A stretch of DNA of 64,000 nucleotides from Paenibacillus ihumii (lineage in GTDB: Bacteria > Bacillota > Bacilli > Paenibacillales > Paenibacillaceae): NCBI RefSeq assembly GCF_001403875.1, contig NZ_LN884299.1, positions 3,933,674-3,997,673 of the forward strand, given 5' to 3'. The notes beneath the pieces were generated by a model. The model was not told the DNA's origin and searched no databases. It saw only the letters and a program-made list of their open reading frames with translations. Positions 1 to 9,111 of this stretch are shown one piece after another. Each line of letters starts with the position of its first letter. Positions within the stretch are counted from its first letter, which is position 1. The position numbers were made by a program, and so were the translations under genes.

Positions 1-1
1 A

Positions 2-661
2 GCACTCCTCATTATTGTGCTCTGTGCTGTCATTGATATTTTAAGCCCCGGGGTATTGGCGATTACAGCTTATATCCTTCTCATACAAAAAGAAAAAACA
101 GCATCGCGATTGATCGTTTTTTTATTTTCGACACAATTTTGCTATTTTATAATGGGTATCTTGGTTTATCTCGGAGTTGGGCCGATTCTTGGTATTATAG
201 AAAGCATGGCGAACAATCAAATTTCAAGTTGGTTTTATACGATACTTGGAGTCGCCTTTGTACTCATTAGTTTTTATAAGCCTAAAAAAGGGATGGAATC
301 CCGATTTTTGGAATGGTTACCTACGCAAGTGTCTATAAGAGGAATGATCATACTCGGTATTATTGTCTTTGCGATTGAGTTTACCACAGCTTTACCGTAT
401 TTTTACTCGATATTACTAATGGATGGTTTAGCGTTTCATACGGGTTTGTCCATTGGCATTTTACTTGGCTATAACGCGATTATGGTACTTCCTTCAATCT
501 TACTATTGATCGTGTTTATACTATGTAAAAACTGGATAATGAATCAGCTTGAACAACTGCGATCAAAATTAGTAAAAGCTCCGTTGTCTTCTGTATTAGT
601 CGGAGTGGCAGTTATTGGGGCGATTTTATTCAATATTGGCATCAGGGGAGTTCTATCTTGA
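2..661 (+). CDS. GAP/Sap-family multi-spanning membrane protein (5' end outside window)
   Basis: The frame is open to the left edge of the window, so the first visible GTG (position 17) is probably internal and the gene is 5'-partial. About 219 residues are visible, with roughly six hydrophobic segments. The first segment carries a Leu-Ser-Pro-Gly motif (ILSPGVLAI) typical of the LysE/GAP-like membrane superfamily. The last segment ends at the stop. Function in this family is poorly known; small-molecule or lipid export is often suggested. A second small membrane gene follows 31 bp downstream, so the two are probably co-transcribed. The family call is from memory of the motif and topology, not from a search. 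Confidence 0.6.
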   Translation, partial: ALLIIVLCAVIDILSPGVLAITAYILLIQKEKTASRLIVFLFSTQFCYFIMGILVYLGVGPILGIIESMANNQISSWFYTILGVAFVLISFYKPKKGMESRFLEWLPTQVSIRGMIILGIIVFAIEFTTALPYFYSILLMDGLAFHTGLSIGILLGYNAIMVLPSILLLIVFILCKNWIMNQLEQLRSKLVKAPLSSVLVGVAVIGAILFNIGIRGVLS

Positions 662-692
662 TATTCGTTATGTAAAAAGGAGATGTAGCGTT

Positions 693-905
693 ATGAAAGA
701 GATTGCAAGCGGTGCAAGTTTACTTCTATTGCTTCAGGGAGTTGGAGGTATCATAAATCGATTGGCAGGCGGGGGACCAAGTTGGTTTCTCGTCAATTAC
801 ATCGATGCATTGCAAGGATATGAAATAATAGCCAGTATAATTTTAGTGATATTGGGAGCAATTATTGGTGTGGGTTCTCTTAAAATAAAGGATAAAGTTG
901 ACTAA
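693..905 (+). CDS. Small membrane protein of unknown function
   Basis: A 70-residue protein. I chose the ATG at 693 because AAAGGAG lies about 9 bases upstream; a longer open frame beginning at 615 has no such site and overlaps the preceding gene. The sequence has two hydrophobic helices (around residues 8-26 and 42-62) separated by a short polar stretch with GGGPSW, and a basic-acidic tail (KIKDKVD). It follows the GAP-family gene closely and probably forms one transcript with it. I do not recognise the family. Confidence 0.6.
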   Translation: MKEIASGASLLLLLQGVGGIINRLAGGGPSWFLVNYIDALQGYEIIASIILVILGAIIGVGSLKIKDKVD

Positions 906-924
906 CCTATTATGTCTTGAAGAT

Positions 925-983
925 CTCATAGTTATTCCTCACCCTTGAAGTTTATTCTATGAGCATGATACTTGGGTGAGGAA
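925..983 (+). terminator. Interleaved inverted repeats after the first gene pair (terminator or pseudoknot-like)
   Basis: Two inverted repeats interlock. CTCATAG (925-931) pairs with CTATGAG (957-963). TTCCTCACCC (935-944) pairs with GGGTGAGGAA (974-983). The arm order A-B-A'-B' is an H-type pseudoknot topology. There is no good T-tract, so classical termination is not assured. The structure sits between convergent genes. Confidence 0.35.
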
Positions 984-1011
984 GGCTCGTAAAGTGTTCA
1001 TGGTTATTCAA

Positions 1012-1926
1012 TCAAACGTTGCTCTTCCGCCATTCTTCTTGATTTAATTCCCCGTTTATTGCAGCTGCGGATACAGCACCTGAAGCAGCAGCAACAATAG
1101 ATTGGTGTAAGTGTGTAGTTGCATCCCCTGCTGCATAAACACCAGGTACACTAGTTTTTCCAAACTCATCGACTTCAATGATTGCAGTATCCAACATCCG
1201 GCAACCAAGGGCAACTGGCAAATCCGATCCAAGTTCCAATTCCGGCTTGAAGAAAATCCCTGTGCACGAAATTTCCGTCCCATCCTCAAGCTTGATATGG
1301 CTTACCATGCCTTGATTTGATTGGATTGAATGTATTGGTGCATTAAATACCGGGATATTATGTGCGCGCAATTCTTCACGTTCTGCTTCACTCAATTCAT
1401 CGGGACCATTTGTACAAACTACTAACTGCTTCGACCATCCAGAAAGCAATGGGACAAAATGCATTAATGTCGCTCCTCTGTTTATGACAACTAATTGCTG
1501 ATCCCTTAGTTCCCAGCCATCACAATACGGGCATACAAACGCACTCTTACCATAGACCTCTGCCAACCCTGGTATGCCAAGATCACGATCCTTCATTCCG
1601 ATAGCAAACAGCAGTTTACTAGCGGCTATCTTCACCCCCGAAACAGTTTCCAACAAAAATTGTCCATCTTCCCCTTCTATCAACCTGACGATATCTTCCA
1701 GATGTGAAACCGATGGATAAGTGCGAAGCTGTTCTTTCGCAATTTTTCGAAAGTCATGTGGGCTAACGCCATCACGTGTTAAAAAGCCATGAGCCTCTCT
1801 AGTCACTGCATTACGCGGTTGGCCCTCATCAATAATCAATGTCTTCTTTCTAGCACGTCCTAGTACAAGTCCAGCACTTAAACCTGCAGGACCTCCTCCA
1901 ATAATAACAACATCAACTTCCTTCAT
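1012..1926 (-). CDS. NAD(P)/FAD-dependent oxidoreductase, thioredoxin-reductase-like
   Basis: A 304-residue flavoprotein, the usual length for the thioredoxin reductase fold. The N-terminal FAD-binding motif GGGPAG is at residues 10-15. A redox-active CPYC motif followed by DG lies near residue 131, and a C-terminal AAGDATT near residue 265 binds the FAD ribityl and pyrophosphate. The start ATG is preceded by GGGAGGGAG. The protein lacks extra domains, so it is a low-molecular-weight TrxR-like enzyme. Its partner could be thioredoxin or another dithiol protein; the family also includes ferredoxin-NADP reductases and small-molecule disulfide reductases, but those usually lack this CPYC pair. 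It stands alone between convergent membrane genes and the 3' end of the chelatase operon. Confidence 0.85.
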   Translation of the reverse strand: MKEVDVVIIGGGPAGLSAGLVLGRARKKTLIIDEGQPRNAVTREAHGFLTRDGVSPHDFRKIAKEQLRTYPSVSHLEDIVRLIEGEDGQFLLETVSGVKIAASKLLFAIGMKDRDLGIPGLAEVYGKSAFVCPYCDGWELRDQQLVVINRGATLMHFVPLLSGWSKQLVVCTNGPDELSEAEREELRAHNIPVFNAPIHSIQSNQGMVSHIKLEDGTEISCTGIFFKPELELGSDLPVALGCRMLDTAIIEVDEFGKTSVPGVYAAGDATTHLHQSIVAAASGAVSAAAINGELNQEEWRKSNV

Positions 1927-2055
1927 GATTAACTCCCTCCCACTTCGTTTAACTTTCCATACGAGATGTGATTACTCAGTATAATGCATGGGCTTATTTT
2001 CAAAATGGCAAATCTACGGCGTAAACTCGTTTTGTCATTTTCTGCATATTTCATT

Positions 2056-2245
2056 CTAGACTTGACTTTTATTAAATAGTCTATCCAATTTCAAGTAATC
2101 TAACATGTACTTTGCAAGTGTTATGACTGAAAAAATCAACATTAAAATTAATGTGATGGAAGCGCCGGGTGGTGTACCCAATTCATAAGAAGCGACTAAA
2201 CCACTTAACATGCCAACAAGCGCAATGACCATTCCATTTAATATG
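2056..2245 (-). pseudogene. C-terminal remnant of a metal (Zn/Mn) ABC transporter permease
   Basis: On the minus strand, after an in-frame TGA, an open stretch of about 60 codons ends at TAG (2056-2058). It encodes two membrane helices with the look of the last two helices of ABC-3 family permeases (ZnuB/MntB type): MVIALVGMLSGLVASYELG, then a GTPPGAS turn, then a long hydrophobic helix and a basic end. The rest of the gene is missing and there is no usable start. It lies just downstream of the methyltransferase, at the 3' end of the Zur-controlled operon, so it may be the relic of a zinc importer once attached to it. The assignment rests on recalled family features. Confidence 0.55.
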
Positions 2246-2422
2246 ATAAGTGTTGTTTTTCAAAGGCAAACACAATCAAAGTACACGCCTCTTTCTTCAT
2301 CCGCCTGAATATCATGCCCATCTGGATCAAAAATTCCCGCACTTCCGGAACCGCCATTGTTTCGTACAACGCGTCCCTTATGCGGGAACTCATCTGATGT
2401 AGGCGCTTTGGTTGATTCATCC

Positions 2423-3316
2423 TCATGAATAATTAAACATGCTTTGCTCTTCTAACTGAATGAGCACTTTGCCGAAGCGCCCTCCTTGTTTGATTGGGAT
2501 CGTTTTTCCAGGATAAGTTTGATCCAGATAATCTTCAATGATGGCCTGCGTATTCTCATCTACTGGATAATTGTAAAAGTTAAGCCAATGTAAAACCTCT
2601 TGAATGGCTTCCGCACGAGACACAACCCTGGCTTTCATTTCTCGTGTGACGAGTGAATGAAAGGCGTACCCTTTTAGATAAAGCAGCTGTAGCAAATACA
2701 TCATCTCGGAGTTTTGATGCTTGTTGTATGAATGGTTTAACAGCGGTAATATTTCAAGGGTGAGGCTGTGTTCTTTAGGACCTGCCGCTAGGCTGATATA
2801 ACAAAATTTTCGAGCGCAGCTGATCACTTTCTCCACCATCTCCCAGTCTGTGATCGCCGGGCACATTGACACAAAGACAAAATCAAAAGCTTGGTTCCAG
2901 CCTAATGTCTTCGTATCCATATCTTCAAAGGCTGCGCGCACGATCTTTACCTTACCGTCGGCCCATTTTTGATTGTTGTGCTCCAATAGTTCTGTGAACG
3001 GAAGCGACGGCTCAACGGCGGTCACATCTGCTCCTCTTTGCGCAAAGGGAATAGAAAATATTCCAGAGGCCGCTCCGATGTCGAGGACAGAGGCGCCATT
3101 AAAATTTACGCCTTGATTTTCCAACCAGCCGATAATACGTGCTGACCGTCTTCTTCCTTCATCGTTGAACGATTGCTCATTGTAGTTTTGGGCCGCGATG
3201 GCGCCAAAAGTGAATCTCGGCTCGATCCCTGCTGATTTCATCAAGTTTACACCTGTCGTTTGGTCGTCCTTCCAAGCTTGTTCCCAAGCAGCTTCGTTGC
3301 GTAAGATTTCGATCAT
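2423..3316 (-). CDS. Class I SAM-dependent methyltransferase
   Basis: A 297-residue protein with a Rossmann methyltransferase core. SAM-binding motif I (VLDIGAASGIF) is near residues 75-85, followed by VTAVEPS (motif II acidic residue) about 20 residues later. GAGGTG lies upstream of the ATG. It is the last intact gene of the importer-chelatase operon, 59 bp after the CobN-like gene. A methyltransferase beside a tetrapyrrole-type chelatase could modify a corrinoid, porphyrin or metallophore, but it does not show the precorrin methyltransferase fold signature, so the substrate is unknown. It may equally be a small-molecule or protein methylase. Confidence 0.7.
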   Translation of the reverse strand: MIEILRNEAAWEQAWKDDQTTGVNLMKSAGIEPRFTFGAIAAQNYNEQSFNDEGRRRSARIIGWLENQGVNFNGASVLDIGAASGIFSIPFAQRGADVTAVEPSLPFTELLEHNNQKWADGKVKIVRAAFEDMDTKTLGWNQAFDFVFVSMCPAITDWEMVEKVISCARKFCYISLAAGPKEHSLTLEILPLLNHSYNKHQNSEMMYLLQLLYLKGYAFHSLVTREMKARVVSRAEAIQEVLHWLNFYNYPVDENTQAIIEDYLDQTYPGKTIPIKQGGRFGKVLIQLEEQSMFNYS

Positions 3317-3375
3317 CTAGGTAAACACCTCATTTCTTAATTTAAATGGATTTCAGCTTATGCCTCAAGCTGTTC

Positions 3376-6300
3376 TCATTCCCCTTCCAACTCTCCTTCA
3401 AGCTCTAGGTATTTCTGCCGCAGCTGATGCAGAACTTGTTCATCCGGTGTCCAGTATCCTCGCTGCTCGCTTTCCAGCAATGTTTCGATCATCGCATGGT
3501 AAGCCCAACGGTTGTTGTCCTGCAGCTTCCGGCTAAGTGCTTCATCAGCCATATAGACGTCATGCAGACGATCGAATACCCAAGGTTCTACTTTTCCAGT
3601 CGTGGCTGCAAGTCCCAGTACATACTCGAATCGGCTGGCCATTTCCTTTGCGCCATGATAAGGATGCTTCAAGAGATCGTTGATCCATTTCGGGTTCGTT
3701 AAGCGAGTCCTTACTCCGCGTGCAATCGCATGTTCGGCAGATTCTGTCTTGATTTGCTCCCCTGTCGTATCCGTAATATGAATGTCTGCTTTACGACCTT
3801 TCATCACTTCCACAGACTTTGCCAAGCCGCCAAAATACTCATAATAGTGGTCAGAATCCGTTACTTCCCATTCATGACTGCTGCGAATTTGCGACACAAT
3901 ATCCACCTCCAGCATATGTGACCGGTACAATTCCGGCTCCGCCTGTCCTCGCGCTAGTGCGCTGTATACATGCTGCTGGCTGTCCGTGTATGCCGCTCCG
4001 AGCTCAGACTCCTCGTTCCATAGCTTCGTCTCGATCATCCGCGTCACCGTCGTGCCATACTCTCCTTCTGCCGGGCCGAAGATGCGGGCGCAAGCTAAGT
4101 CATGCGCTTGACTTGCCTCATATCCAGCAGCAAGCAGCTCCTCCTCCATGCTTCGTGTATGAGCCTTGAACCAATTGAGTTCATCAGGTTCATCCAGCTC
4201 CGAAACCTTGCGGAATAGGTCATGTAATTCTTCCAGCAAATTCGGAAACAAATCGCGAAAAACCCCAGTAATATGCACCATGACGTTCAAGCGCGGTCGG
4301 CCTAATTCCGCAAGCGGGATCACTTCATATTCTGTACGGAACGTTCCGACTCCCCCGCCAATGCGAACCCCCATATAATGCAGGATTTGCCCGATGGTTT
4401 CCCCTTGTGTGCGCGACGTCTCAATCCCCCAGAGGATGACCGCCGTCGTGTGCGGGTAGTCCCCGTGCTGCTCGCGATATTGCTGTATGGAGTTTTCGGC
4501 GACAATCGCCCCCCGTTCAGCAGCTGTACGGCTGGGCACTAAGCGGGGATCGAATTGGTACAGATTGCGTCCGGTCGGCAATATTTCAGGTGTTCGCAGC
4601 ACGTCACCAGCGAGCTTAGCTGGAACGTACCGGCCTTCCAACGCCCGCATCAGCCCTTCTGCTTCCTCATTTTGCAATGATCTTAGGTAAGCTTCGTAAC
4701 CGTACTCGAGCGAAGCTTCCAACTGCTTAAGCCAATCTGGATGTTCACTCTTATACATGTCCGGGATTGCCTTGTTTGACACATAAGCGGTCACTAACGC
4801 ATTCGCTTCCTCATCGAGCTGGCGCAGCAAGCTCACATGCTTGCCCGAAGTTAGCGCATCCGCCCGAACGCCTTGACGTTCAGCGAGCAGTCCGCGAATT
4901 GAGCGAATATTTCCCCGCTCGTGGCGAAGCACGAATTGCATATGGTTCAAAGCGACTTCAGGAGAATAGCTGTCGCCAAGCACATGCAGTCCACTAGGGA
5001 TGAGCGAACGCTGCATGCGATAGAGCTCCTCCTCCATGTGTTCTACGGTCTCCGCGGAGAAGTCAAGCGACTTCGCTACCGCCTGCAGCTCTTGTAGAAT
5101 CGCCTCACATCGTTCCGGCGCGAGCTGCTTCGCTTCACGATATTCGTGCAGCAAGGCTTCAAGCTCACGCCATTCGCCATACAGCTCAGCTTCAGTAAAA
5201 GCCGGCGCCTGATAGCCGATCAATACGGCATGGCTGCGCCGCTTGGCGATCATCGCTTCGGACGGATTCCCTACGTAATAGTAGTACAAATTTGGCAAAT
5301 CCCCGAGTAAGTCATCCGGTACACAGTCCCCAGACAGAGCGGCCTCTTTCCCCCGCTGAAACTCTAAGGTGCCGTGTGTCCCGATATGGACGATGGCATC
5401 CGCTTGAAACTGTTCACGAATCCATTGATAAAACGCAGTATATTGATGCGTAGGTAGTAACGAACGATCGTGCAGTGACTTCTCTGGATCCTCATGGATA
5501 CCGCGTGAAGGTTGCAGGCCGATAAACACTTGGCCGATCATTAGACCGGGTATGAGAAAGGAGCCGTTGTCCGTCATGATGTCACCAGGCGGCTGACCCC
5601 AGCGGCTTATCGCTTCTTCTCCCCATGAACGACCGGATAGCTTCTGTGTGAAATGGGGATCCGCATAACGGATCAACTGACTCGAAGCTTGAGGATCAGA
5701 CCATTTTGCGGAATTGACCAGACCGCCCTCTATAAATCTGGCACGCAGCTCCGCCGCTGACAGTTCCTCGGTATGATATCCTTGCTGCTTCAGCCAGCTC
5801 AATAAACGTGCTATCGATTCGAATGTATCCAAGAAGGAACCGCCGAACACCGTTCCTTCGCCTGGCGGATAATTGTAGCCAATGAGCGCCAGCTTCTTCT
5901 CTGCATTGGGCTTGCTCCGCAGGGCAAGCCAGCGGCGGATGCGATCTGTCAAGCGTTTTGTCCGTTCAGGGATAAGTGCAAGTCGCTTTAGCGGAACGTT
6001 TAGCTCGGCGTCTTCTCCTTCTTCCTGCAGTGCCGCTATCGGAAACATCTCCACGCTCCCGTCAAGCTCCGGAAGCATGACCTGAACGAGTAGCAACGAA
6101 GGCTCAAGTCCACTCGCAGACTGTCTCCATTCTTGTTCCGTTCTACTGTTCAACAATAGCGGATGCAGCATCGGCACATCGAGCTGTTCCAGCATCTGCA
6201 CAGCCCCGTCCTGATTTCCTCCGCCGGGACCAATCCCAAGTCGGAAAGGCAGCAGGTTCACGATAAGGTCGACTTGGTGACCGTCGCCAAGTAGCAACTC

Positions 6301-7074
6301 GCGCAGACGGTCGAGCGGAATGTTCATCACTGAAGGAAACGCGATCGGCATGACGTTCACGAAAGCCTCCAATTGTTCCTTAAGCTGCGCAATACATTCT
6401 GCGGTATCGAGCGGATTGCTATTCCCAAGATATAAAATCGCGACATTCGGCCGACCTTCGTCGTAGCGATTGCTTTGCCGGTAGCTGGCTGCAGACGAGT
6501 AAACCGTGCGACTGCTCGGCTCCATAATCGTTAACTCCCGAACATATACCGGCTCCTTAGGCTCCGGCAACAGATGGCAGCCGCCGTATTCACGGCCTGC
6601 CAGACAAAGCAGACCGAGCAAATTGTCAGTACCTCCGCCCCGCCAATATTCGGTAAATCGAACGTAGTGTTCATAATCCGCCTTACCCTCATCCATTCCT
6701 TCTAGCGGCAAGGACGTTGCCGCATGTGTATGCCCTTCTTGTCTAGGCAAATTTGCAAAGGTCAGACTGCCTAGCCTGAGCAGCGAAGCGATCTCAGCGG
6801 AGTTGCCGCCAAGCGGAACGATATGAGCCGTCCCTTTGCTTAGCAGGCTACTCAACCATTCGACAACGTCCTGGCGGACGCCATGTGCATCGAAGATGAC
6901 AAGGTCAGCTCCAACAAGCGTGGCTTCCACGTCCTCAAGCTCGTCGATCTTCCGATTCCCTAAATCGATGATGGTCAGATGCAGCTGATTTTTCTGATTT
7001 TGATCAAGCAATTGATATGCTTCAGACAAATGCGACAACGTCGTTTCCCCGTTTGTGAGTATGGATAGCTTCAA
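3376..7074 (-). CDS. cobN: CobN/ChlH-type large chelatase subunit
   Basis: About 1232 residues, the usual size for the large, tetrapyrrole-binding subunit of class I ATP-dependent chelatases. Hallmark stretches are HIGTHGTLEF near residue 560, then DLPNLYYYY and NPSEAMIAKRRSHA near 590-610, and an N-terminal half with FGGSFLDTFES. An ATG at 7101 also exists, but AAAGGAGG lies 8 bases before a TTG at 7074, which I prefer. The subunit receives metal insertion power from AAA+ ChlI/ChlD-type partners, encoded just upstream. No corrin-ring biosynthesis genes are seen nearby. The gene belongs to a Zur-box operon with an ABC importer, so the metal or substrate may not be cobalt and hydrogenobyrinate. 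Family assignment is strong, substrate unknown. Confidence 0.88.
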   Translation of the reverse strand: MKLSILTNGETTLSHLSEAYQLLDQNQKNQLHLTIIDLGNRKIDELEDVEATLVGADLVIFDAHGVRQDVVEWLSSLLSKGTAHIVPLGGNSAEIASLLRLGSLTFANLPRQEGHTHAATSLPLEGMDEGKADYEHYVRFTEYWRGGGTDNLLGLLCLAGREYGGCHLLPEPKEPVYVRELTIMEPSSRTVYSSAASYRQSNRYDEGRPNVAILYLGNSNPLDTAECIAQLKEQLEAFVNVMPIAFPSVMNIPLDRLRELLLGDGHQVDLIVNLLPFRLGIGPGGGNQDGAVQMLEQLDVPMLHPLLLNSRTEQEWRQSASGLEPSLLLVQVMLPELDGSVEMFPIAALQEEGEDAELNVPLKRLALIPERTKRLTDRIRRWLALRSKPNAEKKLALIGYNYPPGEGTVFGGSFLDTFESIARLLSWLKQQGYHTEELSAAELRARFIEGGLVNSAKWSDPQASSQLIRYADPHFTQKLSGRSWGEEAISRWGQPPGDIMTDNGSFLIPGLMIGQVFIGLQPSRGIHEDPEKSLHDRSLLPTHQYTAFYQWIREQFQADAIVHIGTHGTLEFQRGKEAALSGDCVPDDLLGDLPNLYYYYVGNPSEAMIAKRRSHAVLIGYQAPAFTEAELYGEWRELEALLHEYREAKQLAPERCEAILQELQAVAKSLDFSAETVEHMEEELYRMQRSLIPSGLHVLGDSYSPEVALNHMQFVLRHERGNIRSIRGLLAERQGVRADALTSGKHVSLLRQLDEEANALVTAYVSNKAIPDMYKSEHPDWLKQLEASLEYGYEAYLRSLQNEEAEGLMRALEGRYVPAKLAGDVLRTPEILPTGRNLYQFDPRLVPSRTAAERGAIVAENSIQQYREQHGDYPHTTAVILWGIETSRTQGETIGQILHYMGVRIGGGVGTFRTEYEVIPLAELGRPRLNVMVHITGVFRDLFPNLLEELHDLFRKVSELDEPDELNWFKAHTRSMEEELLAAGYEASQAHDLACARIFGPAEGEYGTTVTRMIETKLWNEESELGAAYTDSQQHVYSALARGQAEPELYRSHMLEVDIVSQIRSSHEWEVTDSDHYYEYFGGLAKSVEVMKGRKADIHITDTTGEQIKTESAEHAIARGVRTRLTNPKWINDLLKHPYHGAKEMASRFEYVLGLAATTGKVEPWVFDRLHDVYMADEALSRKLQDNNRWAYHAMIETLLESEQRGYWTPDEQVLHQLRQKYLELEGELEGE

Positions 7075-7113
7075 CGCGCCATCCTCCTTTCCGTAATCCA
7101 TAAATCATTATTT

Positions 7114-9111
7114 TTAGATCAACGTCCGTACAGCTCGTTCGATACTCCCAGCCTCCAATTGTTCTAACCGGTAATACCGCGCTTGCATCGCTTCCGCCAG
7201 CTTGCGGGCATAGCCGAATCGTACTACACCATCCTCCGTATCGATCACAAGTGTGCGTATGCCAGCCGCTGCGATGCGTTGTGCAGCTTGCAGGCTTTCC
7301 TGCCATGGATCACCTGCCGCTTCTGCGCTGACGTTCGCCTTTCCATCGGTCATGACGATCATCGCGGGGATGAGTCCACTTCTTCTATTTAACAAAGGGC
7401 GGATCGCCATAAGTCCCTTTTCCAGTCCAATACCTAGCGGAGTTTTCCCGCCAGCTGGCAGCGTCCTCAATTTGCGTTCCGCGAGCTCTACACTGCGTGT
7501 CAACCCGAGCAGCAATTCAGCTTGTTGATCGCGAAAGGCAATCAAGCCCACATGGTCACGCTGCCGGTACGCATCACGAAGTAAAGACAATACCGCACCT
7601 TTGACAGCCTTCATTCTCTTATTTGCATTCATCGAACCGCTGGCATCGACGACGAATAGCAAAGCAGTTCCTGTCTTGTTTTCCCTAACCTTCACACGCA
7701 CATCACTCGGCTCAATCCATAGCTTTAAGTTCGTGTTATATGAACTTGATTGTTGCTTACGTATCCGCTGAAAGGGAGCCGCCATACGAAGCGTGGCATC
7801 AAACGCAATGTCTCTTAGAGGGCCGCGTGGCATCGCAGCCCGCACATATCGACCGTTTACCGTTCCTACTGACGCTTGATTTCGTTTCCCAGTTTGCGCT
7901 TGTTTCATTGGATGCGGCGAGGTAAAGACGAATGGCTGCACAGCGATTTCCCGTCCAACGGCTTCCACTACAGCCCGCGCCTCTGAGGAAAGAGATTGTC
8001 TACTATCGGCTTCGCCGTTGTGGTCGCCCCCAAGTTGTGCAGGCGAAGCGAATTGTGACCGGTCAACTTGCTCGCCGTTTGTCGCATTATTCTCTCCTTC
8101 CGCTTGGCTTTCTCTTTGGCTTTCCTTATCGCGATGCGATCCTGGTGATGGATGATCGCCATTCGAATCATGCTTCGTTTGCTCTTGATCCGGCAAGTCT
8201 CCAGGCGACTTCCCTCGCGACACTTCCGGTTGAGATGCTGCACGCATCCGGTGCGGCAGCACAAAGCCCGCCGCTTCTTGCAGATGTTCCTGTGTCGTCT
8301 CGCTAAGACCCTCCCAAGCTGTGATCGTACGGACCGCTTCGATCAGCAGGATGTCCGCGCGGTGTCCCAGACAGCCAGCTTCCTCAGCGATTTCGGCAGC
8401 CAAACGTAGCAGCTCTCCATCAATATGTACAGCAGGCAGCCGAGTCCTAGCCGCTGCGATACGTGCTCTCAATTCCTTCGTTTCCGATTCATAAGCTAGG
8501 CGAAACGACTCAGGATCTTGTTCGAAGGCGAGCAAGCGGCTTGCGATTTCCGTTCGCTCCGCAAGGTCCGCCGAGGTTTCCAGTCGCACATATAGCCCGC
8601 AGCGATCAAACATCGCCGGCAGCGGCTTCCTATCGTCCGGACTCATAGCTGCGAACAGGCGGAATGCTGCACTGTCAAGGCCACTTCTTCGCTCAGAGCT
8701 CTTGCGGACATGCCCATGCGCGGGCTCGCCCGCCACATTGTCGCCAGCAGTCAGGACCGCTTTCATTAACCTTTCGGGCATGATATGCGCATTGTCTACC
8801 GTGACGATGTGCCCATCCGCAGCTGCAAGCAAGCCGGGTACAAACGTTCGTTTGCCGCTGCGGACAGCAGCTGCCATATCCCAGTCGCCCCAAAGCCGTT
8901 CCTCATCCACGTTCAAAGGAATGTTAATGACGTTAAGTTCCGGCAGCAACTCTGCAACACCATGGATGAGCGTGGACTTCGCCGTTCCTGGTGGGCCTGC
9001 CAGCAGCACCCCCTTTAATCCCGGATTTACAGCATGAAGCAGCAGCGCCTTTTGCGCACGTTCTTGACCGACTACAGCACAGAACGGATACAAGTGAGGC
9101 TTAACTTGCAT
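7114..9111 (-). CDS. ChlD-like chelatase subunit: AAA+ domain plus VWA domain
   Basis: The ATG at 9111 overlaps the end of the ChlI-like gene by 11 bp, giving about 665 residues; a longer frame upstream runs through the neighbour. Domain order: AAA+ module (residues 10-290) with Walker A GPPGTAKST at about 39-47, a polar Glu/Gln/Ser-rich linker (about 310-400), then a C-terminal von Willebrand A domain with the MIDAS motif DASGSMN near 487. This is the architecture of Mg-chelatase subunit D / cobaltochelatase CobT-like subunits, which bridge the ATPase ring to the large subunit. Walker A is intact, but the Walker B position reads VTVDNAH in place of VDE, so ATP may be bound but poorly hydrolysed. 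Confidence 0.88.
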   Translation of the reverse strand: MQVKPHLYPFCAVVGQERAQKALLLHAVNPGLKGVLLAGPPGTAKSTLIHGVAELLPELNVINIPLNVDEERLWGDWDMAAAVRSGKRTFVPGLLAAADGHIVTVDNAHIMPERLMKAVLTAGDNVAGEPAHGHVRKSSERRSGLDSAAFRLFAAMSPDDRKPLPAMFDRCGLYVRLETSADLAERTEIASRLLAFEQDPESFRLAYESETKELRARIAAARTRLPAVHIDGELLRLAAEIAEEAGCLGHRADILLIEAVRTITAWEGLSETTQEHLQEAAGFVLPHRMRAASQPEVSRGKSPGDLPDQEQTKHDSNGDHPSPGSHRDKESQRESQAEGENNATNGEQVDRSQFASPAQLGGDHNGEADSRQSLSSEARAVVEAVGREIAVQPFVFTSPHPMKQAQTGKRNQASVGTVNGRYVRAAMPRGPLRDIAFDATLRMAAPFQRIRKQQSSSYNTNLKLWIEPSDVRVKVRENKTGTALLFVVDASGSMNANKRMKAVKGAVLSLLRDAYRQRDHVGLIAFRDQQAELLLGLTRSVELAERKLRTLPAGGKTPLGIGLEKGLMAIRPLLNRRSGLIPAMIVMTDGKANVSAEAAGDPWQESLQAAQRIAAAGIRTLVIDTEDGVVRFGYARKLAEAMQARYYRLEQLEAGSIERAVRTLI

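Noticed and set aside
2238..2426. 62-codon minus-strand frame after the methyltransferase
   Set aside because: No ribosome site, no recognisable fold, and it crosses the region holding the permease relic in another frame.
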